Source of the DNA: a bacterium
Lineage (GTDB): Bacteria; Verrucomicrobiota; Verrucomicrobiia; Limisphaerales; UBA11358
Reading direction: 5' to 3'
NCBI GenBank assembly: GCA_021780375.1
Contig: JAJXYT010000200.1
Coordinates: 1-38,180 of the forward strand
Length of the DNA: 38,180 bases
A program made the translations under genes and the position numbers. Each line of letters starts with the position of its first letter. Position 1 is the stretch's first letter. Under the pieces are notes generated by a model, which did no database searches, had not been told where the DNA came from, and saw only the letters and a program-made list of their open reading frames with translations. Positions 8,103-16,418 of this stretch are shown one piece after another.

Positions 8103-8289
8103 TTTAATATAATATCCCGAAACTTTCTCACTGGCCATCCGGGTCGAGCATTGGCGTGACGGCCTCAACTGCTTCCTTCCTGTTCGCAAACGAGGTGTCG
8201 AACTGCAAGACCACGTATTCGCGATCGGGTGCGCCGGGAGGTGACTTGGTGTAGGGGGCGCTCTTAAGTGTGGCGAGAAACCAGATCGC
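8103..8289 (-). pseudogene. Broken DUF4019-family gene fragment
   Basis: On the minus strand the frame upstream of 8130 reads LKSAPYTKSPPGAP, then EYVVLQFDTSFANRKEAVEA and VTPMLDPDGQ before TGA at 8128-8130. The family (DUF4019) normally continues with W-[KR]-VSGYYIK. That continuation (KVSGYYIK) is present just beyond the stop but in another frame. Removing one base (plus-strand T8128, minus-strand A) restores CAG-TGG-AAA, that is Q-W-K. So a single-base insertion made the stop. The 5' half of the gene is missing; the frame is closed upstream by the stop of the histone-like gene. It is clearly a remnant; the family's function is unknown. Confidence 0.65.
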
Positions 8290-8304
8290 CGGGCATCTGT
8301 ACAA

Positions 8305-8631
8305 CTAAAGGGTCTTTTTGCCTGCCGCCTTCGCTTTCTTCCAGCGTGCCCTGGCTGCTGCTGCGATTTTTGCCCTGGTGGCGGCACTCATTTTACGTCT
8401 GGCTTTGCCGCCCGGCTTGGCGGCTGACTTCCGCCCCTTGACTTTCGCCCATCGTGCTCTGGCCGCTGCCGCAATCTTCCGCCTTGCCGCGGCGCTCATC
8501 TTTCGGTGCTTGCCGGGAGCGGCAGCGCCAGCGGTGCCGCCCAACAGCCGGACAAGCTGTTTTTGCAGTGATTCGATTTTGTGTTTGATGGCTGCCGCAC
8601 GGCGCAGCTGACTGGCTGTGAGATGTGTCAT
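8305..8631 (-). CDS. Small histone-H1-like basic protein with duplicated KMSAAxRxKIAAAARARW motif
   Basis: A 108-aa, strongly basic, Ala/Lys/Arg-rich protein. An N-terminal helix (LRRAAAIKHKIESLQKQLVR) is followed by two copies of the motif K-M-S-A-A-x-R-x-K-I-A-A-A-A-R-A-R-W, separated by a KGRKSAAKPGGKA linker. The tail is KKAKAAGKKTL. The motif resembles those in bacterial histone-H1-like proteins and is also reminiscent of NUMOD3 DNA-binding repeats. A nucleoid-associated or DNA-binding role is inferred. The ATG at 8631 has no strong ribosome-binding site. Its neighbours are pseudogene remnants on both sides, so context adds nothing. Confidence 0.75.
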   Translation of the reverse strand: MTHLTASQLRRAAAIKHKIESLQKQLVRLLGGTAGAAAPGKHRKMSAAARRKIAAAARARWAKVKGRKSAAKPGGKARRKMSAATRAKIAAAARARWKKAKAAGKKTL

Positions 8632-8703
8632 AGTTGGGCCAGTGAATCCCAGCGTCCTTGTGAAGTCAAGCCTGTCGGATGGCCGTCTTTTTCATGATGG
8701 GAC

Positions 8704-8886
8704 TTGGAGGCGGACTTTCGTGCGCTTTCAAGAGAAATGGTAAACGGTCATCCAACTGACACAGGTGGAGGGAGGCGTTCAAGAATCTCAAAGGCGATCT
8801 GGCGTTGCGACCCGTTTGCCGCCAGAAGGAGAATCGGATTGACGACAGGAAGTTGGAGGAAGCACGGGAGCTCATCAGCCGAGTCG
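8704..8886 (+). pseudogene. Frameshifted remnant of a DDE (IS4/IS1634-like) transposase
   Basis: Three short plus-strand stretches in different frames together give the C-terminal catalytic region of a DDE transposase: DFRALSREM (near 8713-8742), QLTQVE (8753-8770) and EAFKNLKGDLALRPV (8772-8816), then RQKENRI. The conserved order in this family is QLTQVEEAFKNLKGDLALRP with the catalytic Glu in this stretch. An extra G at 8770-8772 separates QLTQVE from EAFKNLK. After RI the similarity ends. It is a decayed insertion sequence fragment. No intact ends are visible beside it; the MITE-like element at 7956 may or may not be related. Confidence 0.6.
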
Positions 8887-8889
8887 TAT

Positions 8890-9939
8890 TTATTTCCTGT
8901 TGCAACCTGGCGCATGCTTGATGCAGGTAGTACCCATATCTTCAGCCAGCCACAACAGCACCGCCGGAGCGAGTTCTGGAAAATAGTAAGTGAGCCCCTC
9001 GTGGGTGGCGCCCGGCACCACGATGAGTTCGCTTCCAGGCGACGCCAGCGAGCGCAGGTATTCCACTTCTTTCACCGGCGTAATTTTATCCTCGCCACCG
9101 GCGACAAACAGGGCCCTGACGGGCTTGCGCTCCAATACCGTCGTGGTGTCAAACTCCGCCGCCGGAATATGGAGAACCGAGGGCAATTGCTTTAACCCCG
9201 CCTTGACCATCACTTTCGGCACCCAGTCGGCGTATTCCTGTCGGATATTCATGACGGTGTTTGACAAATTTGCGTAGGGCGCGATGGCCACGACCGAATG
9301 AACGCGCGGTTCGACATCCTTCCATCGCAGAGCCAGGACCGCCCCGTAGGATTCGCCGACCGCCGACACCGGCTCGGCCAATTTCTTGTCTCGTGCCAAA
9401 GCATCCAGCAATTGGCTCATGTCCTCCGTTTCTTTGATCCCGAAGTAAATTTGGCGTCCGGTAGATTTGCCGTGGCCGCGCAGGTCAACCAGCACGCAGC
9501 GCCAGCCAGCCTCCGCCAGGCGAAAGGCCCAAGGCAACATCGAAAACTGCGCCACTCCGTAACCGTGCAGCAGAAAGACGGTGCCGCGGGGTGATGCAGT
9601 CCACGCGTTCGGTTGACCGGGCAATGAAGCTTCGAAACCGAACTTGTATTGTTTTTGGTGGTGGTCCCACCAATTGGTTGAGGAGATTTCCAGATGATAC
9701 TCCGCCGGTTCGATGATCCGATAGCATAACCGTGCGGCGGGCGGGCCAACCTCCACATAATGCGCGACAAAATTGGTGAGCAGCTTTGGGCTGAAGGCGA
9801 GCGTCACGGGAGCGTGGGGTGCAAACCACGATGGGTAGCGATTCGGCGCCCGTGCTATTGAGTGGGCGACAAATGTGCCGCACCCGGCTGTATTTAAAGC
9901 CAGAACGGACAGCAACAACAATCTAACGACGTTTATCAA
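8890..9939 (-). CDS. Alpha/beta-hydrolase lipoprotein (serine aminopeptidase/monoacylglycerol-lipase type)
   Basis: A 349-aa protein starting at TTG 9939, with signal peptide VVRLLLLSVLALNTAGC carrying a lipobox (NTAGC), so it is predicted to be lipid-anchored. It has the Hydrolase_4 layout: oxyanion region LLHGYGVAQF, VDLRGHGKSTG, nucleophile elbow GESYG, acid in AGGEDKITP and histidine in GATHEG. This is a complete Ser-Asp-His triad. The substrate is unknown; esters or short peptides are typical. The gene stands alone, 300 bp from the neighbouring regulator gene. The TTG start is chosen because it is the only one covering the whole signal peptide. Confidence 0.85.
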   Translation of the reverse strand: MINVVRLLLLSVLALNTAGCGTFVAHSIARAPNRYPSWFAPHAPVTLAFSPKLLTNFVAHYVEVGPPAARLCYRIIEPAEYHLEISSTNWWDHHQKQYKFGFEASLPGQPNAWTASPRGTVFLLHGYGVAQFSMLPWAFRLAEAGWRCVLVDLRGHGKSTGRQIYFGIKETEDMSQLLDALARDKKLAEPVSAVGESYGAVLALRWKDVEPRVHSVVAIAPYANLSNTVMNIRQEYADWVPKVMVKAGLKQLPSVLHIPAAEFDTTTVLERKPVRALFVAGGEDKITPVKEVEYLRSLASPGSELIVVPGATHEGLTYYFPELAPAVLLWLAEDMGTTCIKHAPGCNRK

Positions 9940-10252
9940 ATCGCGCTATTTATCCAAGTTCAGACCGGCGGCCGTCAACGGTGTTCAATGGCGGATCGTG
10001 GGAGATCTGGTGAGCGAAGGCATTTCCGGCGAGAGAAGTGTTCACGGTAACAGTCCAAATCTTTAGCGTCAGCAGGCAGAAGTGGGGGGACGAGCCTCGT
10101 CATACCAAGGGCCGCAGCACAGAAATCGCCGGCGGGATGGAGGCCATTTCTGGCTGTGGCGCAGGCTCCATCCAGGGGGAACCTGAGGTCGAACTGCGGA
10201 TGCGAGACTCGTCCACTGATTATCCTCCCGGCTCCGGCATCAGCCTGGTTGT
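9940..10252. other. Non-coding gap between hydrolase and regulator genes
   Basis: No convincing gene was found in these 313 bp. An imperfect inverted pair is present: AGTGGGGGGACGAGCCTCG at 10081-10099 against CGAGACTCGTCCACT at 10203-10217. No T-run follows either arm. It must contain the promoter of the minus-strand hydrolase and the 3' end of the kinase-regulator operon, but neither a clear promoter nor a terminator could be identified. Confidence 0.4.
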
Positions 10253-10906
10253 CTACAGGTAGGCGCTGTTATCAAAGGCGAATTTCAACAAACTGTGGGT
10301 TCCATGCAGTTTTAATTTGTCGCAGATGTGCTGCCGATGGTTTTCCACGGTTCTGACGCTCAAGTTGAGGCGGCTGGCGATTTCTTTGCTGGTGTAATCT
10401 TCACCCACAAGCTTCAGAATGCGCCGCTCTGCGGGCGTCAGTGACTCGATTTGCGGTCTGCTCAAAAGCAATTCCCGCACCCGATCGCTCCGGCGTTTTC
10501 CAGCCTCCAGCAGCGAGGCGCTCATAAAACTTTCGCCGCGATCCACCTTCTCCAGCGCAGCCAGGATATCGTTTGCAGCGTTCTCCTTCAAAACGTAGGC
10601 CTTCGCCCCCAAATCCATCGCGGCGTTGAACATGTCTTCCTCATTGTACATCGTCAGGATTACCACCTTGACCGGAAACGGCAGCTGCCGAACCGCTCGA
10701 ATCGTTTCCAACCCGTTGAGCCGGGGCATATCAATGTCAAGGATGGCGATTTGGGGTTTCAGGCAGGCCATTTGCTGCAGCGCCGCCTCGCCATCGGGCG
10801 CCTCGCCCACGATCTTGAAGCGGGGATTGCGCGCGATGACGTCGTGCAGCCCGTGGCGGAGGAGGGGATGGTCATCCACAATCAGCACAGTGACTTCCTG
10901 ATTCAT
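10253..10906 (-). CDS. NarL/FixJ-family response regulator coupled to the PA14 kinase
   Basis: A 217-aa regulator. The receiver has D11-D12, phosphoacceptor D57 (AILDIDMP), T85 and K107 (YVLKEN). The LuxR/GerE HTH is at about 153-215: LTPAERRILKLV, then SKEIASRLNLSVRTVENHR. Its ATG (10904-10906) overlaps the TGA of the kinase gene (10903-10905) in an ATGA arrangement, so translation is coupled and the pairing with that kinase is nearly certain. It resembles the 5180-5851 regulator, with the same KEN and SKEIA motifs, so the two systems probably arose by duplication. Lying opposite the polysaccharide-degradation block, it is the best candidate for that block's transcriptional regulator (inference). 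Confidence 0.93.
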   Translation of the reverse strand: MNQEVTVLIVDDHPLLRHGLHDVIARNPRFKIVGEAPDGEAALQQMACLKPQIAILDIDMPRLNGLETIRAVRQLPFPVKVVILTMYNEEDMFNAAMDLGAKAYVLKENAANDILAALEKVDRGESFMSASLLEAGKRRSDRVRELLLSRPQIESLTPAERRILKLVGEDYTSKEIASRLNLSVRTVENHRQHICDKLKLHGTHSLLKFAFDNSAYL

Positions 10907-13900
10907 AGTCGTGGATTGGGGAATGGAACTTCGACGGTTAAGCTGGTGCCTTCACCCGGTTTGGAATCAAGCGCCAGGGTCCCCTTGAGAATGCGCACCC
11001 GTTCGGCGATGCCGCTGAGTCCATAGCCGAGGTCGTGCCGTTGGGCAGACTGTTTCGCCGGATCAAAGCCTCGGCCGTTGTCCCGGATCGAAAGAGAAAC
11101 GAAGGTTGCCCATTTCTTGACGACTACCGCCGCTTCCGTGGCCGCAGAATGCTTGACCACGTTGGTGATGGCTTCTTGCACGATTCGGTAAACGTGGATT
11201 TCGGAATCTTTATCGAACAGGTCGTCAATGTCATCGATTCGGCTGGCGAATAAAATCGAATTATGCCTGGAGGCGCGGTCGGTCAAGGCGCGGACCGCCT
11301 GGGTCAGGCCCAAGCGATCCAGCTGGTAAGGCCGCAAGCCATGAGTAATCCGGCGCACTTCCTCAATCGCTTGGGACGTGGTGCCGGAAATCTCATCCAA
11401 ACGGTGTCGCAGACCCGTTTCCTCCGGCGAGCCTTGCATCGCCAACATGGCGTGGTTTTTGATGACCAGCAAGGTTTGTCCCAGGCTGTCGTGCAAGTTA
11501 ACGGCAATCCGCCGCCGCTCATCCTCCAGCCTTTCCAGAACTTGCCGCGAAAAGGCGAGTTGGGAGGCGTACTGCCGTTCCAATCGGCGATGCAACAGGT
11601 GAATCCATAACAGCGTTACCACCAATATCGTGAGCAGTGTCCCCACCAGCGTAGCGGTTCTTTTCCAGGTCCACCAGGGAGGACCGCTGAGCACAGCCAC
11701 GTCTTTCGGGCTGCGCAACAGGATATTGAGCGAAGCCAGGATTTGTCGTGCGCTCGCGGGCCTTGCCGGAGCTGACAGGGACGCAGTTGGTTCGTCGTCG
11801 CAAACTCCGGTGATCCGGAGGCGACTGCCCGGAACCAGGTCTGGCAATCTGTCTCGATGGGCTGCGAGGGTCGCCACAAATACGTGCTGTTGTTCCTGAA
11901 GCTCCAGCACCAGATTCTCCCCGTTCGTTGTGCAAGCCAGCATCGTAGCGCTGGCGCGAATCAAAGTGCCAGCCTGCTTTAAAGATAACGCGTCGCTCAA
12001 ATCCAACTCCTTGGGACTTACCGGCTCAACGGGACTGGATGGACGTACCAGCGGTTCGGTGAGCGTGTGGATGAAACCGTTGAGCGTCGGGAATGCAAGC
12101 ACCTCAACCGTTTCCCCTGTCTTCACTTTCGGTTCATGGTTGGTTCGCACCCGGATTCCACCCGAGGCGTCCTGAATAAAGAATGAATGGGCATCCTGAT
12201 AGGTGACCTCACCAGCCACTCGCACCCGACGGGACCACGAAGATTCCACTCCTTGGGAAAGGAGGTAAGCGATTGAATGCCTGGGTACGCCGAAAGGATT
12301 ATTTGGCGCTTCCTCTTTGACATCGAGAAAATTGCGAGACGGGATGAGCAACAGCGGTTCATCCAGCATGTTTGGCATCAGTACGCCCCGGGCGCACACT
12401 TCTGCATCCACATAACGGGCCAGGTAATTGGCGGGCGTCTTGCCCAGCCAGAGACAGGCCGGACCGTCTTTTCCCACGATGGTGAGTGTTCCGTTAGTGT
12501 TCACCGAACGGATCACGCCTTCAAGTTCGCTCCATCTCCCTTCGAGGCTGGCCGGGTTGGGGACGCCCAGAGGATGGGCAATGGGCTTGGGCATGGAGTA
12601 CCATCCGAGTTCGGTGACGACCAACGGGGTGATGACCTGCAGGTATTTGCCCGGTTCCAGCGCGCCGCCAAGATCAACACCTTGCCCCACTTCCAGTTGG
12701 TTTTTGAAAGCGAGGTCATCAGGAGAAACCAACATGGCGGTGTTGTCCTCTTGAACAAAGATGTAGCGCTTGTCAAAGACCCGATCGTTAAAAGTTGTCA
12801 CGCCGCGGGTTCCATAAAAGCCCTGCATGGCCGGAATGGCAGCAACCGTTGACAGAGCGGGTTGGTTTGCCGAGGTGAATTTATTTGTCGTCACCGTCTT
12901 GAGGAAGGAAACGCTGTTTTCTGCCGAGGCCCAGAGTAGCCCCGGCATGAGCGTTCCATTTTGATCATAGACTCCCTCACAGACTCCATCAACCCGGACG
13001 ACGAGGTTGCTTGATTGTTCTAATTGTCTCGACATTTCCTCGCTCCAGTGTTTCACGCGCACTTGCACCTGCGCCCGCCCGTCAGACAATTCCAGGATTG
13101 CGGTATTTTCGGCTGCTGCCTTAAAGGTTACCACTCCTTCCGCTTGCACCCAGCGATAGTTATTTTCCACCGGCAACGGCCGATCCATGGCAATTGGATT
13201 GGGTTTGGGCAATTTTCCAGGTCCATGAATGCGAATCCCGACTTCCTGGACGGTCAAAGCCGATTCGAATGGGCGCGCTCCGCCCATGCCGCTCAAATCA
13301 CCATCCCAGAAATTGGTCCAGTATTCGCGCAGGATGCCGTTGGTTGCGGCTTCTGTTGCACGGCGGTCTTTGTTCCAGGGAGTGAGGCAGGAGCCATGGA
13401 TAATCGATCTGGGCAGACCGGGTCCCTGCCAGGCGACTGAGAGGTTTTCTGCCACGGTGGTTTGCTCCTGCAGCGCCTCAATGTAATAAGTCTTGCCAGC
13501 CTCCAGTGGTATCGGCTCTGAACGTTGTGATGGATATCGCGTCCATTCGTGTGCAAGCACCCAGCCGAAACGGGGGATAGACGCGATTTTTCTGATCTTG
13601 GATGGGTCCGCGTTCGGGCTCAACCACAGCTCTGAAGAGTTATCGCTGGCGATCCAGAAGGTGTAAACACCCGTGACCTGGGGATGCAGGTAGCCGCGCA
13701 TCCGCGTTAAGTTGTATTCGCCCCAGTTCATGGGGGCCTCGAATGAACTGCAAATATTCCGGCCGGAGGGGTAATACGGATAATCTGGAAAGCTTCGAAA
13801 AAGGGGGCAGCAATTGGTGCCATCGATCGCAACCAACTGCCCCACCTGAAGTTTCCGGTTTCCCATGTGAAAGTTCAAGGCGACCGCCCCGGTGGCATCC

Positions 13901-14166
13901 TGCAACACCGCCAAATCGCGGTTCGTATCCACCAGCGTGAAGACGCCGGTCAGGCGGAAGTCGCACCCGGCAAGGTAATCCGCGTCGGAGAGGGTTCTGA
14001 ATTGCGCCACGTTCGTCACGCAATGAACAGAATTCACAGCCAGGCTGACTGCGTTCGAGCGGGACGAAAAGTCCTCGGCTCCGCACAGCAACACGCTGGC
14101 CGCCGACAAAAGCAGGACGATTGATTTTGCGAGCATTTGTCGGCGATGGTTAGACGGTGGAAACAT
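10903..14166 (-). CDS. Large PA14-domain sensor histidine kinase
   Basis: A 1087-aa kinase with ATG at 14166; an alternative ATG at 14136 sits closer to the signal peptide. Residues about 50-118 look like an OB-type fold (LAVLQDATGAVALNF...). Residues about 145-265 are PA14-like: MRGYLHPQVTGVYTFWIASD, SELWLSPN, LEAGKTYYIEA, SVAWQGPG. PA14 domains commonly bind glycans. Further OB-like repeats (WVQAEGVVTF, WSELEGVIRSV, RVRVAGEVTY) fill about 330-800. One membrane helix lies at about 838-858. HisKA_3 carries H892 in NLHDSLGQ; the ATPase domain has NVVKHS near 1003 and DNGRGFD near 1029. All kinase motifs are intact. It is translationally coupled to the regulator gene and divergent from the glycan-degradation genes, suggesting sensing of a polysaccharide or its fragments. 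Confidence 0.9.
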   Translation of the reverse strand: MFPPSNHRRQMLAKSIVLLLSAASVLLCGAEDFSSRSNAVSLAVNSVHCVTNVAQFRTLSDADYLAGCDFRLTGVFTLVDTNRDLAVLQDATGAVALNFHMGNRKLQVGQLVAIDGTNCCPLFRSFPDYPYYPSGRNICSSFEAPMNWGEYNLTRMRGYLHPQVTGVYTFWIASDNSSELWLSPNADPSKIRKIASIPRFGWVLAHEWTRYPSQRSEPIPLEAGKTYYIEALQEQTTVAENLSVAWQGPGLPRSIIHGSCLTPWNKDRRATEAATNGILREYWTNFWDGDLSGMGGARPFESALTVQEVGIRIHGPGKLPKPNPIAMDRPLPVENNYRWVQAEGVVTFKAAAENTAILELSDGRAQVQVRVKHWSEEMSRQLEQSSNLVVRVDGVCEGVYDQNGTLMPGLLWASAENSVSFLKTVTTNKFTSANQPALSTVAAIPAMQGFYGTRGVTTFNDRVFDKRYIFVQEDNTAMLVSPDDLAFKNQLEVGQGVDLGGALEPGKYLQVITPLVVTELGWYSMPKPIAHPLGVPNPASLEGRWSELEGVIRSVNTNGTLTIVGKDGPACLWLGKTPANYLARYVDAEVCARGVLMPNMLDEPLLLIPSRNFLDVKEEAPNNPFGVPRHSIAYLLSQGVESSWSRRVRVAGEVTYQDAHSFFIQDASGGIRVRTNHEPKVKTGETVEVLAFPTLNGFIHTLTEPLVRPSSPVEPVSPKELDLSDALSLKQAGTLIRASATMLACTTNGENLVLELQEQQHVFVATLAAHRDRLPDLVPGSRLRITGVCDDEPTASLSAPARPASARQILASLNILLRSPKDVAVLSGPPWWTWKRTATLVGTLLTILVVTLLWIHLLHRRLERQYASQLAFSRQVLERLEDERRRIAVNLHDSLGQTLLVIKNHAMLAMQGSPEETGLRHRLDEISGTTSQAIEEVRRITHGLRPYQLDRLGLTQAVRALTDRASRHNSILFASRIDDIDDLFDKDSEIHVYRIVQEAITNVVKHSAATEAAVVVKKWATFVSLSIRDNGRGFDPAKQSAQRHDLGYGLSGIAERVRILKGTLALDSKPGEGTSLTVEVPFPNPRL

Positions 14167-14301
14167 ACATTAAATCCACTTCGGACAACCCGTCCGATCG
14201 TCGGTTAAATGGTACATCATTTCATATCACCTTGGCTGGTGGCGGCAAGCACTTTCGCAGGTCCCGAACTCTATTGCATGACAGGCCATCGGATTTCAGG
14301 C

Positions 14302-14348
14302 GCGGTTTTTGCCGGCGGGCGTTACGGCATAAACCGCCGAAACGCCCG
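14302..14348 (+). promoter_or_regulatory. Possible attenuator: two overlapping alternative hairpins
   Basis: Hairpin A pairs GCGGTTT (14302-14308) with AAACCGC (14331-14337) and, inside it, TGCCG (14310-14314) with CGGCA (14325-14329). Hairpin B pairs CGGGCGTT (14316-14323) with AACGCCCG (14341-14348) and is followed by TTTT. A and B cannot form together, which is the layout of an antiterminator/terminator switch reading toward the 561-aa gene. The loop of B is long (17 nt) and the T run is short, so this is only a candidate. Confidence 0.25.
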
Positions 14349-14440
14349 TTTTCAGGACCCTGATGCAATCATCAGTCCCAGGCCAGGCAAAGTTTGCGGC
14401 GCGGCCGCCTTTTTAATGAGTATAGATGCTCGTCTTATGG

Positions 14441-14454
14441 GTATTGCTACTCAT
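14441..14454. promoter_or_regulatory. GTAT-N5-CTCAT site 1
   Basis: GTATTGCTACTCAT, 152 bp upstream of the 561-aa gene start at 14607. It matches sites 2 (17298) and 3 (18237). The stretch GGTATTNNTACTCAT is shared between sites 1 and 2 apart from the two N positions. It is a candidate regulator-binding site; its position relative to a promoter is unknown. Confidence 0.35.
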
Positions 14455-14606
14455 TCCCAATCCTTTTGAATGCGTGATAGAATCTACTCCATGATTATCC
14501 TCGATCTGCCCAGGGTTGACCGGATGCATTGATGTCCTCAGCGTCCAAATCAGAGTTTTCGAGGAGAAACAAACAGAAACAAATCAAATCAAAAGCCAAG
14601 TCCAAT

Positions 14607-16292
14607 ATGAAAACCAAAACAACAATCCTCCAGCGGACCTGCGTGACCGCACTGGCGATTGGCACCGCAGCCATAGCCCTAACGTTGGCTCCGACGGTAA
14701 CCCACGCGCAACTCGTGGTCTGGTCAACAACGAACTTCGATGCCGATCCATTAGGTGCGTATGGCGCGTTCGTAGACTTTCAAGGCGGTGAAAACGTGGC
14801 GGTAAACATCGTTACTCCGGGAGAGGGCGGGGGTAGCAGTCAAGCACTCGCGATCACATTCGACCCTAACCAACCCAATATTAACCTTCAGACGACCACG
14901 GTCCCCTATCCGTGCAGTGGCAACACCAACTTGTTTTTGGCGAATTACACCCTGTCATTCGACATGCAAGTCAGTGGCGCTATTAATTTGTCACCGGCTG
15001 GCGGAGTACAGATCAGCCTTTTCCCGAATCAAACGGGCGCCAATGGTTATGGTGTGTTTGGTTCCAATCTGCTCCTTCCCAATACCGACACCAATGTTTT
15101 TACGGCCGGGACGGGATACCAACACTATTCGATTCCTCTGAGCAGTTTTAAAAACAGTGGCGTTACGATTGCGACCACCACCAATTTTTCCTTTGGGCTT
15201 GGCGATGTCGCTTATCCGGCCAATCTGGGTGGTGTCCCCATAACGATTGATATTGATAATCTTCAAATAACGGTCAATACAAACCCGCCCCCGCCCCCGA
15301 GTCCGGTACTGCGCGTGCTGCCCGCCAAACGGGGTTTGAGAATTTTTCAGCAGGCATCCGACGCGGTCTATACCCAGGAAGGAATGGCAACGGAGGACAT
15401 CAACCAGTCCTGGGTAGGTCTTGCCACCGCGAGCACACCGGTCAGCTATGCGATTACGTTTCAGGACTTCGACACGGTTGCCAATTATACGATGAACATT
15501 CAGTTCGTTCCGAATGCCGGCACCCCGCCTTACGGCCCCTATGCCGTTTATAATGCCGCCGATGACCTTCTGTGGACAATCAGGTCTGGCGGAGGCGCGA
15601 GCGGGTTTACGACCGCTCTTGCTTTCAAAACCAACTCGCCGGCGAACGTTAACGGCTATGAAACGAATGTCGTGCTCGCGCCCATGGCCACCACCAGCAC
15701 CAATGGTCGCGGCACCTGGACATTAACCTTCACCACCGACACGAATGGCACGGTGACCGCGCCGGATGGCACCAGTGCGTCCTTCGTCCTGGATCCAAAT
15801 ATGACCGCTCAATTCGCGGATCCCATGAGTATTTTCTTTGGAACCTCTGCGGGAGCCACGGGCGGTTATGGCCAATTCACAGACATCAGTAAAATTGCCG
15901 TTACGAATGTTGGCGGACTGAACGAGAACGATGACTTCACCAGTGAGACCAATTTAGACCCCACGGTCTGGGATCCGAGCTTTTCCAGGGACGCAGGCAG
16001 CGTCATCCTGGTCTCAAGCGCGCCTTCTTACTGGGTGAACTGGACCATTCCCGACGATGGATACGGGCTGGAAACCAAAGCCGGTCTGAACAGTGGCACC
16101 AATGTGTGGTTCTCACCCAATTACTACGGCAGTGGAACGGGCAGCACGAACTCGAAGCCGACCTTGATGGGAACGGCGCTGAAATGGAGTTGGGTGCCCA
16201 ATGGCTGCCTGCCGACGGCGGACGGGACGGTGGGCGGAGCGCCTTCGCCCAGCGCGTTCTTCCGGCTCTCAAGCCCTCCGCCAAGCCAGTGA
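14607..16292 (+). CDS. 561-aa secreted protein with N-terminal LGAYG module
   Basis: The ATG at 14607 is chosen because it directly precedes a signal peptide (KTTILQRTCVTALAIGTAAI ... THA-Q); an in-frame ATG at 14529 would add 26 hydrophilic residues. Residues about 36-230 form a module shared with the proteins at 17394 and 18314: NFDADPLGAYG, NIVTPGEGGG, NYTLSFDMQV, IDIDNLQITV. It looks like an all-beta, possibly carbohydrate-binding sandwich. A Pro linker follows, then about 300 residues of unrecognised beta-rich sequence (SDAVYTQEGMATEDINQSWV, TSETNLDPTVWD). The end, SAFFRLSS, resembles the W...FFRL C-terminal module. No catalytic signature was found. Proximity to the hemicellulases suggests glycan binding. 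Confidence 0.8.
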   Translation: MKTKTTILQRTCVTALAIGTAAIALTLAPTVTHAQLVVWSTTNFDADPLGAYGAFVDFQGGENVAVNIVTPGEGGGSSQALAITFDPNQPNINLQTTTVPYPCSGNTNLFLANYTLSFDMQVSGAINLSPAGGVQISLFPNQTGANGYGVFGSNLLLPNTDTNVFTAGTGYQHYSIPLSSFKNSGVTIATTTNFSFGLGDVAYPANLGGVPITIDIDNLQITVNTNPPPPPSPVLRVLPAKRGLRIFQQASDAVYTQEGMATEDINQSWVGLATASTPVSYAITFQDFDTVANYTMNIQFVPNAGTPPYGPYAVYNAADDLLWTIRSGGGASGFTTALAFKTNSPANVNGYETNVVLAPMATTSTNGRGTWTLTFTTDTNGTVTAPDGTSASFVLDPNMTAQFADPMSIFFGTSAGATGGYGQFTDISKIAVTNVGGLNENDDFTSETNLDPTVWDPSFSRDAGSVILVSSAPSYWVNWTIPDDGYGLETKAGLNSGTNVWFSPNYYGSGTGSTNSKPTLMGTALKWSWVPNGCLPTADGTVGGAPSPSAFFRLSSPPPSQ

Positions 16293-16326
16293 TTTAAGCG
16301 TCACGATCCATCACCCGGCCAAAAGG

Positions 16327-16357
16327 GCCGCCGCAGCTTGGGTTTGGCTGCGGCGGC
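16327..16357 (+). terminator. Strong GC hairpin after the 561-aa gene
   Basis: GCCGCCGCAGC (16327-16337) pairs perfectly over 11 bp with GCTGCGGCGGC (16347-16357), with a 9-nt loop. It lies 35 bp past the stop codon. No T run follows (TGAACTGAAAG), so it may be a weak terminator or an mRNA 3'-end stabiliser. Confidence 0.45.
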
Positions 16358-16418
16358 TGAACTGAAAGCGGCGTACAAATCCAAATTGCAAATAAATTAA
16401 GTTGAGGATTCATGGGAC

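Larger units (their letters stand above)
14167..14606. other. Divergent intergenic region between the PA14 kinase and the LGAYG-module genes
   Basis: These 440 bp separate the divergent kinase and 561-aa protein genes and must hold both promoters. It contains a pair of mutually exclusive hairpins (14302-14348) and one GTAT-N5-CTCAT site (14441-14454), which is the right half of an ATGAG (14416)...CTCAT inverted pair. No convincing gene is present; a short in-frame extension upstream of 14607 lacks signal-peptide character. Confidence 0.5.

Noticed and set aside
8061..8387. Minus-strand 108-codon frame overlapping the histone-like gene
   Set aside because: Most of it is low-complexity in the wrong frame; only its end (KVSGYYIK) is meaningful and is covered by the DUF4019 remnant.
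8666..8905. Minus-strand 79-codon frame
   Set aside because: It lies antisense to the transposase remnant and has no recognisable features.
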